From: Sphingobacteriaceae bacterium
Lineage (GTDB): Bacteria > Bacteroidota > Bacteroidia > B-17B0 > Aurantibacillaceae
Direction of reading: 5' to 3'
NCBI GenBank assembly: GCA_016715905.1
Contig: JADJXI010000008.1
Location: 1-47,857 of the forward strand
Length of the DNA stretch: 47,857 nucleotides
Notes under the pieces: model-generated
Seen by the model: the letters and a program-made list of their open reading frames with translations, nothing else
What the model was told of the DNA's origin: nothing
The model's database searches: none
Part shown: positions 23,381-29,644 of the stretch, piece by piece
How positions within the stretch are numbered: position 1 is the first letter of the stretch
Layout: each line of letters starts with the position of its first letter
Program-made: the position numbers and the translations under genes

Positions 23381-23492
23381 TTTTAATAGGTTTTTTAATG
23401 ATTTTTGTAATGTTCTTCTGTACACCTAGCTTACTAAAATAGTATCCTGTTGTACAGTAAAAAAATTAGTAAGCTTAAAAATAATAGGTCTA

Positions 23493-23600
23493 TTTGTACA
23501 TTATTCTTATTGTACACTAATGTTATTTTGTACATTTTTCTAGTGTATCATGTTATTTTGTACATTATTCTTATTGTACACTAATGTTATTTTGTACATT
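23493..23600. repeat. 44-bp direct repeat pair
   Basis: Two identical 44-bp copies (23493-23536 and 23557-23600) in direct orientation, with a 20-bp spacer. Each carries three TGTACA cores. The pattern is typical of iteron-type binding clusters. Confidence 0.75.
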
Positions 23601-23659
23601 AATAAAAAGACCAGATAGATTAATTAAATAACCTATCCGGCCTATGAATTTCCCTCCAG

Positions 23660-23791
23660 TTATTCGCCGAAGGGATAATTTAATTCCATAGTTCTTATTT
23701 CAATTTGGGTTTTGAAATAATCAGTAGTGATTAATATTGCCGATGAGCAAATAACTAATACACTAATTAAAAAAGCTGTGGGCCAGTTCAT
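23660..23791 (-). CDS. Small single-pass membrane protein, 43 aa
   Basis: ATG at 23791 overlaps the upstream stop (ATGA) and is preceded by ACTGGAGGAG, a strong Shine-Dalgarno that is also a copy of the dispersed motif. Residues 6-21 (A-F-L-I-S-V-L-V-I-C-S-S-A-I-L-I) form a membrane segment; the rest is short and polar. Function unknown. Confidence 0.6.
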   Translation of the reverse strand: MNWPTAFLISVLVICSSAILITTDYFKTQIEIRTMELNYPFGE

Positions 23792-24060
23792 TTCTCCTCC
23801 AGTAATTGCATTTGGGTTTTGGGTTTTGGGTTTGGGTTTTGGGTTTTGGGTTTTTGTTTTTCACGCCAAATTTGATGATCATAGTTATCTATCTTATTAA
23901 GATGATAAGTATGTTGTTCTGTATATAAATGAATTTTACATACAGCACTATGATGCACACGATAAGTTTCTCCATCACTATTATAGAAATTACTTGTCGT
24001 TAAGAAACGAGCAATCCTATTACAATGATCACATTTTTTAAAATTCTTTCCCTCACCCAT
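23788..24060 (-). CDS. Small CxxC protein with repetitive Pro/Lys/Gln tail, 90 aa
   Basis: ATG at 24060, with GAGGG 7 bases upstream; an upstream ATG at 24087 lacks a ribosome site. An N-terminal K-K-C-D-H-C-N-R-I-A-R-F and later H-H-S-A-V-C-K-I-H could bind zinc. The C-terminus is a low-complexity repeat of K-P-K-T-Q-N-P-N-P, encoded by a GGGTTTT-type DNA repeat (23811-23856). Function unknown. Confidence 0.6.
   Translation of the reverse strand: MGEGKNFKKCDHCNRIARFLTTSNFYNSDGETYRVHHSAVCKIHLYTEQHTYHLNKIDNYDHQIWREKQKPKTQNPNPKPKTQMQLLEEK
23811..23856 (+). repeat. GGGTTTT tandem tract, G-quadruplex-capable
   Basis: Six GGG runs separated by 3-4 T residues on the + strand, inside the end of the gene at 23788. 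Four or more GGG runs with short loops meet the usual G-quadruplex pattern. Confidence 0.85.
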
Positions 24061-24109
24061 GATTAAACCCTCATTTAAAAATGCCATGAAAAACCGCCGG
24101 ACGACTGCT

Positions 24110-24149
24110 TATATATAAATATATAGTATATATTATATATTTATATATA
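24110..24149. repeat. AT-only palindrome, 16-bp arms
   Basis: TATATATAAATATATA (24110-24125) pairs with 24134-24149. A low-melting palindrome of this sort may be a DNA-unwinding element or part of a terminator. It lies in the roughly 350-bp non-coding stretch 24061-24412. Confidence 0.7.
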
Positions 24150-24266
24150 GGCAGGAATTTTGCGGCAAAAAAAATTAGCAAAAAAAATTGCTAGGCCCAC
24201 ACTCCTATTGCCTGCTCGGGCATACTGATTTTTATATAGGCAGGCGAGATACTCCCATTACCTTCT

Positions 24267-24314
24267 TTCTATAACTGATTTTTTTATAGGTTCTATAACT
24301 GATTTTTTTATAGG
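24267..24314. repeat. 24-bp tandem repeat
   Basis: Two adjacent identical 24-bp units (24267-24290, 24291-24314; core CTATAACTGATTTTTTTATA), with a diverged third copy at 24222-24240. Non-coding. Read leftward they give repeated TATAAAAAAATCAG blocks. Confidence 0.75.
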
Positions 24315-24359
24315 AATTATAACTTTTTTCTTGACACGATTTTTGGCATGGTATTTGCT

Positions 24360-24393
24360 GGTCGATATATCGTATTCTAACGATATATCGACC
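24360..24393. promoter_or_regulatory. Operator-like palindrome, 14-bp arms
   Basis: GGTCGATATATCGT (24360-24373) and ACGATATATCGACC (24380-24393) around ATTCTA. Each arm contains the self-complementary CGATATATCG, so it is a tandem of two dyad sites, typical of a repressor operator. A TTGACA hexamer lies 30 bp to the left (24334) on the + strand, but with no convincing -10. No T-run follows on either strand, which argues against a terminator. Confidence 0.6.
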
Positions 24394-24412
24394 ATTGCGA
24401 GTGATTTAAAAT

Positions 24413-24610
24413 CTAGTTGTTTAATTTAACTGCAAGCTCTTCACCCCCATGTTGTCCTGGACACAAAACTAAATCACTAACATCGAATAACATTCCGTTA
24501 AGCTTGTCGTGAAGATTATCAATTTCTTTCATTCTGTTGAGCAAACTTAGCTTTTCAGCGTAAAGACTCTCAAGCAATAATTGTACTTCGCGTTCTGTTA
24601 GATTTTCCAT
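24413..24610 (-). CDS. Small helical protein, 65 aa
   Basis: ATG at 24610 with AAAGGAT 7 bases upstream. A single long amphipathic helix is likely (T-E-R-E-V-Q-L-L-L-E-S-L-Y-A-E-K-L-S-L-L), then a C-terminal segment with one Cys and P-G-Q-H-G-G. It may dimerise as a coiled coil. A parS-like palindrome lies in its leader. Function unknown. Confidence 0.6.
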   Translation of the reverse strand: MENLTEREVQLLLESLYAEKLSLLNRMKEIDNLHDKLNGMLFDVSDLVLCPGQHGGEELAVKLNN

Positions 24611-24624
24611 TTAATTATCCTTTA

Positions 24625-24640
24625 TGTTTCACGTGAAATT
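24625..24640. promoter_or_regulatory. parS-like site (ParB box)
   Basis: TGTTTCACGTGAAATT matches 14 of 16 bases of the conserved bacterial parS site TGTTTCACGTGAAACA, including the full central TTTCACGTGAAA. It lies between the start of the 65-aa gene and the 17-bp inverted repeat. No parA or parB gene is seen in this window, so host ParB is the likely binder if it works. Confidence 0.5.
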
Positions 24641-24647
24641 AAAACCC

Positions 24648-25187
24648 CTCATTCCGGCCTGTTAGAAAAATGTATCTCGAATCACTTTAACTGCGAGATA
24701 AAGTTGAGACGTTGTTCTTGTGTCATATTGTCCCAATTGACGATATTCGGTTCTCCGATTCTTTCGGCATCGAATCGCTTCCAGTACTTGTATTTGGAGG
24801 CATCGGCCAAAACGTGACCTAGATAATTCAGTTGCTTGAGTCGTGTTTTAAACTCAATCACTAACTCATTATTCAGCCGTAATTGGCATTTAAAGCCCTT
24901 ATCGGCAATCTTAATCATTAGGTCAGAAACAAAACTTGTCGTCTGCGATGCGGCCTCTGAGAAGTCTATAATTGATTCCTCTTCGATTTTATATCCATCG
25001 TATTTGATATAAGACGTGTTTGGATCAAAAGCAGACAAAGCAGCGTATTGCATTTGAGCTAGTTGTGTTTTGAAGCCAACTAGCTCTCCACCGATACGAA
25101 AGTAAGTAGCAGTTTTAGGTTCAACAGATATTGTGCGTGCCATGATAGTTAGCCTTTATTAGAAGTAGGATAACAGGCCGGAATGAG
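24648..25187. repeat. 17-bp inverted repeats flanking one gene
   Basis: CTCATTCCGGCCTGTTA (24648-24664) and its exact complement (25171-25187) bracket the 153-aa gene, 17-28 bp from its ends. The repeats are more GC-rich than their surroundings. Confidence 0.75.
24682..25143 (-). CDS. Unknown protein, 153 aa, in an inverted-repeat-bounded cassette
   Basis: ATG at 25143, behind one or two leftward promoters with perfect TTGACA. The N-terminus M-A-R-T-I-S-V-E-P is followed by an alpha/beta body with W-K-R-F-D and a C-terminal helix (M-T-Q-E-Q-R-L-N-F-I-S-Q-L-K). Its DNA is clearly richer in G+C than the neighbouring genes, hinting at a different origin. It could be an early regulator, as it stands alone with strong host-like promoters. 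No family recognised. Confidence 0.65.
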   Translation of the reverse strand: MARTISVEPKTATYFRIGGELVGFKTQLAQMQYAALSAFDPNTSYIKYDGYKIEEESIIDFSEAASQTTSFVSDLMIKIADKGFKCQLRLNNELVIEFKTRLKQLNYLGHVLADASKYKYWKRFDAERIGEPNIVNWDNMTQEQRLNFISQLK

Positions 25188-25193
25188 AGATTT

Positions 25194-25222
25194 TAAATCC
25201 CTCTGTTTAACCGAATTGTCAA
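25194..25222 (-). promoter_or_regulatory. Second candidate leftward promoter
   Basis: TTGACA (25217-25222) with GATTTA at 17-bp spacing (25194-25199). The -10 is weak, although an adjacent TTTAAAAT may serve instead. It lies between the stronger upstream promoter and the 153-aa gene. Confidence 0.35.
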
Positions 25223-25344
25223 AGAACTAACTGTTAGTCTAAAGCTTTTCACTTCTAAGGGGCCGTTATTGTTTCGGGCCATAAGACCTTACCAACAACC
25301 ATCCTACTCACCCGTGTGAGCAACTAACTAACCAACCGAAGGTC

Positions 25345-25373
25345 AGTTTAACTACTTATCGGCTGTTTGTCAA
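25345..25373 (-). promoter_or_regulatory. Leftward promoter for the 153-aa gene
   Basis: Read leftward: consensus TTGACA (25368-25373), 17-bp spacer, TAAACT (25345-25350). It is the best sigma-70 match in the window and gives a leader of about 195 nt before the ATG at 25143. Confidence 0.6.
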
Positions 25374-25472
25374 CTAGGGGTGCAGGTCATTTAGTGCAAT
25401 AATTAATATTAATTTCCTCTTAACCTATTCTTAACAGTTTCTTAACAATGTATCCTGCAATCGCAACTAGTG

Positions 25473-25724
25473 TGACATATATAAGCACTGTGACATACTA
25501 ATGCTCTATATCATGATAATGTCATGACACAATAATGGTATGACACTGCTATGTCATGACTTCTATATGTCATGACATCAATATGTCAGTGACATAATAA
25601 TGCACTATGACAAGGTTATGTCATGACATAATTATGTGTGTGACACAATAATGTCATTGACATAAATATGTCACTGTCATAAAAATGTCACTGCCCTACG
25701 TATGTCATTGACAAAAGAATGTCA
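25473..25724. repeat. TGTCA/TGACA half-site array
   Basis: About 22 TGTCA or TGACA pentamers in 250 bp, many paired as TGTCATGACA (25537, 25567 and 25619 regions) or with a one-base insert (TGTCAGTGACA, TGTCATTGACA). Spacing is roughly one to two helical turns. There are no unique spacers of CRISPR type. This is a binding array for a dimeric protein upstream of the late operon. Confidence 0.8.
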
Positions 25725-25751
25725 TTTTGCAGTGCCCCCACCTATTCATAC

Positions 25752-25780
25752 TTGAAAATAAATAATTTTAATAGTGTACA
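25752..25780 (+). promoter_or_regulatory. Weak rightward promoter candidate for the late operon
   Basis: TTGAAA (25752-25757), 17-bp spacer, TGTACA (25775-25780). The -10 is poor but coincides with the TAGTGTACA element repeated in the control region at 22.8-23.6 kb, which might link late transcription to the same protein. Confidence 0.3.
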
Positions 25781-25906
25781 TTTGTTCAAAAACCTTATAC
25801 AATATCTTTTTTAAGTGAACAAACAATTCCTCACCTATGTATATACTAATAAGGACGTTACGAAAGCTCTAGAAAAAATAAGAAAACCTCAGAAAATAAG
25901 ATAAAC

Positions 25907-26704
25907 ATGCCACCTAAAGGATATTTAACACCTGACGAAATTAGGAACGGCATAGAAGAAGAAAAAAGTCTAAATGGCACCTTAGAAATTCTAAGTAAAA
26001 TAAAGCCTGATGAAGTTCTCTCCAGTGATTCAGAACAAACTCAGCATTATATAAGGAAATACCAAGGTTTATTAAATGACTTAATAGTTCTAAGAAAAGG
26101 TTATTTTCTACGTGCTTCACAAGCCATTATGGATAAACAATTAAGTCAGATGAAGCAGATACTTGTTATATTACAAGGTGCTAGTCCTTACTTAATTTAT
26201 CTAGACGAACAGAAACAAAAACTATTAAATCAGCTATTCGGCGAAATACTTGTATTGGCACCTGGAGATAAGCTGAAATACCCTGAAAGTCAGTTTGATG
26301 AGTTAATAATTAACTTAAACGAGAGTACGCTTTCCTCCAGTGGTGTGAACCATATAACTAATATGGCGACAACTCTGAAGAAGAGACGTTATGATAAAAC
26401 TCGTAATATAGAAAACATTTTAAAAACTTTTGATCGTGAAGATATAAGAGATTTCGATCATGAAATATCTGTAAAACAACAATTGGTGCAGTTGGCGACT
26501 TTGGATGCATTAATTGGAGCTAATGGAGAAAACTATGAGGAATTAGTTGATTCTATTAGAGAAATGGTTAAAGATCCTAAGCAATTGATTCAAGTAATTA
26601 AATCATTAACGCCTAAAGCACCTTCTGTTGATGTCAAAACGATAAATAACTTTGAAGCTACATCAGGACCACTACTCATTCAAACGAATGTAAGTAGTAA
26701 TTAA
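25907..26704 (+). CDS. First late gene, 265 aa; possible small terminase or regulator
   Basis: ATG at 25907 with only a weak purine stretch upstream. Largely helical, with charged amphipathic segments, a K-K-R-R-Y-D-K-T-R basic patch near the middle and a polar Asn/Ser tail. Its position directly beside the repeat array and upstream of the large terminase fits a small terminase subunit binding packaging sites, but no helix-turn-helix is obvious and three kilobases separate it from the large subunit. Role tentative. Confidence 0.5.
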   Translation: MPPKGYLTPDEIRNGIEEEKSLNGTLEILSKIKPDEVLSSDSEQTQHYIRKYQGLLNDLIVLRKGYFLRASQAIMDKQLSQMKQILVILQGASPYLIYLDEQKQKLLNQLFGEILVLAPGDKLKYPESQFDELIINLNESTLSSSGVNHITNMATTLKKRRYDKTRNIENILKTFDREDIRDFDHEISVKQQLVQLATLDALIGANGENYEELVDSIREMVKDPKQLIQVIKSLTPKAPSVDVKTINNFEATSGPLLIQTNVSSN

Positions 26705-26723
26705 CTAGAAGGGCAGTTTTGAT

Positions 26724-27143
26724 ATGCGTGTTTTGTTAATGCAAGGTGATGTAACTGGTGGAATTAGTAACGCTATTAAATCAACGGAAGGTAAAAGTGA
26801 GGGCACTTATATAGCCGTACTAATTCTCCTATTCACATTAATTTTATTGTGTGGATTTGGGTATGTTATGGGAAAGTGGATACCAAATTTCATTAGTACA
26901 TTTAAAGAAACCATGGATGATCAAAGAAAGCATGACGCTGAACAGAGAGATAAAGAGCGTGATTTGTTTCTAAAACAAATTGAACATGAAAGATCTAGAA
27001 GTGATATTACTGGTACAACAGAAAGAGCTTATTTTAAGCAAATGTTGACCGAATTGTGCGAAAATAATACTCAATGTACTCATAAATTAACTGAGGCCAT
27101 TGATAAATTAGACAAAAGATTGGATGGAAATAAAAATGCTTGA
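26724..27143 (+). CDS. Single-pass membrane protein with coiled coil, 139 aa
   Basis: Residues 27-49 (T-Y-I-A-V-L-I-L-L-F-T-L-I-L-L-C-G-F-G) are a membrane helix. They are followed by a long charged coiled coil (D-D-Q-R-K-H-D-A-E-Q-R-D-K-E-R) and a second helical segment with two Cys. It resembles spanin/holin-accessory or membrane-tether proteins in shape only. First of a membrane-related cassette that also holds the papain-like peptidase and lipoprotein. Confidence 0.6.
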   Translation: MRVLLMQGDVTGGISNAIKSTEGKSEGTYIAVLILLFTLILLCGFGYVMGKWIPNFISTFKETMDDQRKHDAEQRDKERDLFLKQIEHERSRSDITGTTERAYFKQMLTELCENNTQCTHKLTEAIDKLDKRLDGNKNA

Positions 27144-27444
27144 ATGGCTTTCTAATCTAGATTTAAGCACAAAATTAATCATCGGCCTGATTGCCTATGT
27201 GTTTTTTCCCCAGTTATGGCCGAAAATTAAGGAATGGCTTGGAGATTTAAACTTAAAGTCTAATAATCCTAATCAATCTGAATTAATTTCAAGACTAGAA
27301 GAAACTGATAATTTAAGCCCGGATGCTATAAGACTATTAACTTGGTTGGAACTTTATCAGACAAGTGAAAAAGTTGTTGATCCTAAGCTTAAAAAAGCAT
27401 TATTAGAGCTTCCAGCCCTTTTAGTTGAGAAAAAAGATGTTTAA
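27136..27444 (+). CDS. Small membrane-associated protein, 102 aa
   Basis: The ATG at 27136 has GGATGG about 8 bases upstream; an ATG at 27124 is possible. Residues 11-25 (T-K-L-I-I-G-L-I-A-Y-V-F-F) form a membrane segment. The rest is helical, with L-S-P-D-A-I-R-L-L-T-W-L. Holin-like in size and topology, but unproven. Overlaps both neighbours by a few bases. Confidence 0.55.
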   Translation: MLEWLSNLDLSTKLIIGLIAYVFFPQLWPKIKEWLGDLNLKSNNPNQSELISRLEETDNLSPDAIRLLTWLELYQTSEKVVDPKLKKALLELPALLVEKKDV

Positions 27445-27934
27445 TAATTTGGATAAAAACAGAAAAATAGCTTTAATTTTAGCTGTTTTGCTCTTTGGTT
27501 TTAATCAATCTGGAGTAAATCTTGACGATTTAAAAGATTTAGTAAAAACTCCTGATGAAGTAAAAACACCTGATGAATTACCTAAGCCATTGGAAGCAGA
27601 TATTACCTTAACGGCCCCTTTAACTGAATTATTTGTTAAAGATAAAGTAATGGCAATGGAATGTGCATATTTTTATATGTCATTTGCCGATGTAGTTACT
27701 AGAAATCCGAGGAATTTCCTCCAGAATAATGCTGATTTTAAGGTTTATAATGAAACAGCACTAGATATGATGTATGAAAACAGTAACCTAAAAGGCTCTA
27801 TCCCAGGACTGGGAGAAAAAATTGACGAAATTTTAGCTTCTAGAATGGGATTAAATCCTGAAGATAAAGTTGATCATAAAACTTTAGGTGCATTACTTTA
27901 CGCAATAGGTTGGACAGCATACAATGCCTTTTGA
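27437..27934 (+). CDS. Membrane-anchored protein, 165 aa
   Basis: ATG at 27437; a TTG at 27425 is possible. Residues 10-21 (I-A-L-I-L-A-V-L-L-F-G-F) form a signal anchor or uncleaved signal. A Pro/Asp-rich repeat (V-K-T-P-D-E-V-K-T-P-D-E) leads into a helical domain with M-E-C-A-Y-F-Y-M-S-F-A-D. It probably presents its domain outside the membrane. Its end overlaps the papain-like gene by 11 bp, suggesting linked expression. Confidence 0.55.
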   Translation: MFNNLDKNRKIALILAVLLFGFNQSGVNLDDLKDLVKTPDEVKTPDELPKPLEADITLTAPLTELFVKDKVMAMECAYFYMSFADVVTRNPRNFLQNNADFKVYNETALDMMYENSNLKGSIPGLGEKIDEILASRMGLNPEDKVDHKTLGALLYAIGWTAYNAF

Positions 27935-28922
27935 ACAGCTATTTAAAGATTATCTAAGCCGAAAAATTGATGGTGTATTTCTTGATACGCCTGATTTCTC
28001 AGCTGATGTTAGAAAACTAGTAAAATACTCGCGGGATGAGTTTTTTGCTAATGCTGAACAATCACCTTATTTCGGCGATCGTGTTGATTATATTAGTGAA
28101 TTTGCCAATAAAGAAGGAGTAGCATTACCTTTTTCCCCAGTATTGGACGTAGATAAAGATTCTTTTTCACATGTTCAAAAAACTGGAGATTGTTATTCTC
28201 ATGCAACTAAGTCTATGCTGGACATTAATCGTAAGAATGAACGATTAAATGGTTACGAATCAGCCTTTATTGAAGAATCAGCTACCTGTTTAATTTATGC
28301 TTTACGTGGCCGCCGTGGTGAAGGAATGACCCTTTATGAGGTAATAAATGCCTTAAAAGGTGGAATTATTCTTGAAAAACTCTATGAATTGAATGGTAAA
28401 ACATTTGATTTAAGAGAATATGATAACTATTGGCGTCTAGGAGCACAAAATTGGGTAAATAATGTTCCTAGAGAAATATTACAAGAAGCTGCAAAGTTTC
28501 CGATTAAAAATGTGGTTACGGTTTCTTCTATGGAAGAAATCAGAGCAGGCTTATTTGCTGGGCGTGCTTTTTCTTGTGGTAGCTCTATTAATCCTTCAAC
28601 AACTCGTAATGAATATGGTATCTGTACATTACAAAGAAGTCCCATAGCTCATGCAATGCTTATTTGTGGTGTAGATACTAGAAAGAAATATCATCGAGAG
28701 AATTTATATTTGTGGGATAATAGTTGGCCCCCTAATTTTTACAGAGGCAATACCCCTATTCATGGAGAAGAATTTGGAATTAAATTACCACCATGTTGTT
28801 ATCTTTTATCAGAAAGCGATACGTGGCGTGCCGTAAAAGAGAAAGGTACATTAACCGCGTCAACTATAGAAGGTTTTCCACCATTAAAACTACCAAATCT
28901 TGGTACAACAGGAAGAATTTAA
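27924..28922 (+). CDS. Papain-like (C1-type) cysteine peptidase
   Basis: 332 aa. Catalytic features are seen in the right order: Q85 and C90 in Q-K-T-G-D-C-Y-S-H-A (oxyanion Gln and nucleophile), H243 in I-A-H-A-M-L-I-C-G-V, and N266 in L-W-D-N-S-W-P, the counterpart of papain's N-S-W-G. A G-M-T-L-Y-E-V-I-N-A-L-K-G-G stretch fits the family's middle region. There is no signal peptide. Prohead maturation is covered by a separate S78 protease, so this peptidase may act in lysis, entry or on a host target. Rare among phage late genes. Confidence 0.8.
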   Translation: MPFEQLFKDYLSRKIDGVFLDTPDFSADVRKLVKYSRDEFFANAEQSPYFGDRVDYISEFANKEGVALPFSPVLDVDKDSFSHVQKTGDCYSHATKSMLDINRKNERLNGYESAFIEESATCLIYALRGRRGEGMTLYEVINALKGGIILEKLYELNGKTFDLREYDNYWRLGAQNWVNNVPREILQEAAKFPIKNVVTVSSMEEIRAGLFAGRAFSCGSSINPSTTRNEYGICTLQRSPIAHAMLICGVDTRKKYHRENLYLWDNSWPPNFYRGNTPIHGEEFGIKLPPCCYLLSESDTWRAVKEKGTLTASTIEGFPPLKLPNLGTTGRI

Positions 28923-28923
28923 A

Positions 28924-29643
28924 ATGAAAAAGATTATTTTTGCCTTAATGGCCACAGCGTTATTTGTTGGTTGCGAAGCAATTAATGTAAAACAGGTTGA
29001 TTTAGATAAATTTGAAAATACAAAAGCTAAAATTGCTCATGCTTTAGCCCTAAAACTTAATGAAGATCAGGTTGATCAAGTTAAGTTTGAAGATACTTAT
29101 TTATGTCAATATTTTAGCAATTGTCCTGGAGGAATCTGTTATCCTAATGCACGTGCAAATGCTTTTAGAGCTAATCTTGGACGAGTTATTCGTCCAGCTT
29201 ATCCAGAAATAATTGTTTATCCTCCAGTAGTTAATCCTCCTGTAGCAGAAACAATTGAAGCACCTTTAGAAGAACAATCTTCTGAAGAACCAATTAAAGA
29301 TGGTTCTGTGGTAGTTCCCTCCAGTAGTGGAACTCAATGTACAAATCCTAATTGTACAAATCCTAATTGTCCATGTGGACCTAATTGTGATTGTAATGCT
29401 TATAGCAATAGTTACCAAAGTTATGGAAGTAATGGTAGTTATTCAGGTTATTCATATCCTGGAACGGTAACTTATAGTTATCAATCTAATTATGGATCGA
29501 CTGGAAGTTATTCTTCAGCTTATAATAAACCTTATGGAATGACTTATTCTTCAAATTATTCTACGCCAGTACGTATGAGAGGGCAATTAGTTGAAGGTCA
29601 ACCATTAAGAAATGTAGTTCGTAGTCTTCTATTTTGGCGTTAA
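28924..29643 (+). CDS. Cys-rich lipoprotein, 239 aa
   Basis: ATG at 28924, with GGAAG 9 bases upstream. Signal peptide M-K-K-I-I-F-A-L-M-A-T-A-L-F-V-G-C with lipobox ending at C17. The middle is Pro/Val/Glu-rich, then a C-T-N-P-N-C-T-N-P-N-C-P-C-G-P-N-C-D-C cluster that could bind metal. A long low-complexity Ser/Tyr/Gly tail follows. It is exported and lipid-anchored in the host envelope. Possible roles include superinfection exclusion or lysis assistance; the sequence does not decide. Confidence 0.75.
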   Translation: MKKIIFALMATALFVGCEAINVKQVDLDKFENTKAKIAHALALKLNEDQVDQVKFEDTYLCQYFSNCPGGICYPNARANAFRANLGRVIRPAYPEIIVYPPVVNPPVAETIEAPLEEQSSEEPIKDGSVVVPSSSGTQCTNPNCTNPNCPCGPNCDCNAYSNSYQSYGSNGSYSGYSYPGTVTYSYQSNYGSTGSYSSAYNKPYGMTYSSNYSTPVRMRGQLVEGQPLRNVVRSLLFWR

Positions 29644-29644
29644 T

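Larger units (their letters stand above)
22742..23640. repeat. Non-coding control/origin-like region with TGTACAC array
   Basis: About 900 bp without genes. At least 15 copies of TTGTACACTA-like elements (core TGTACA or GTGTAC) lie on both strands, at for example 22786, 22800, 22832, 23024, 23063, 23165, 23208, 23274, 23300, 23318, 23371, 23418, 23451, and four or more in 23493-23600. It also contains a 28-bp-arm palindrome, a 44-bp direct repeat and a leftward promoter. This density of symmetric sites suits binding of one protein at a replication origin or regulatory hub. Confidence 0.7.
25144..25906. other. Non-coding divergent control region
   Basis: About 760 bp between the leftward 153-aa gene and the rightward late operon. 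It holds two leftward promoters, the inverted repeat at 25171-25187, the TGTCA array (25473-25724) and a weak rightward promoter candidate near 25752. I see no supported gene in it. Confidence 0.7.

Noticed and set aside
23811..23856. GGGTTTT repeats considered as telomere-like genome ends
   Set aside because: The tract is internal to the sequence and in frame within a gene, with genes continuing on both sides. No terminal structure can be inferred.
24334..24365. Rightward promoter from the TTGACA at 24334
   Set aside because: No acceptable -10 at 16-18 bp and no rightward gene before 25907. The hexamer probably occurs by chance next to the operator-like palindrome.
25473..25724. TGTCA repeats considered as a CRISPR array
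   Set aside because: Repeats are 5-10 bp palindromes with short irregular spacing. There are no 30-40-bp unique spacers and no cas genes.
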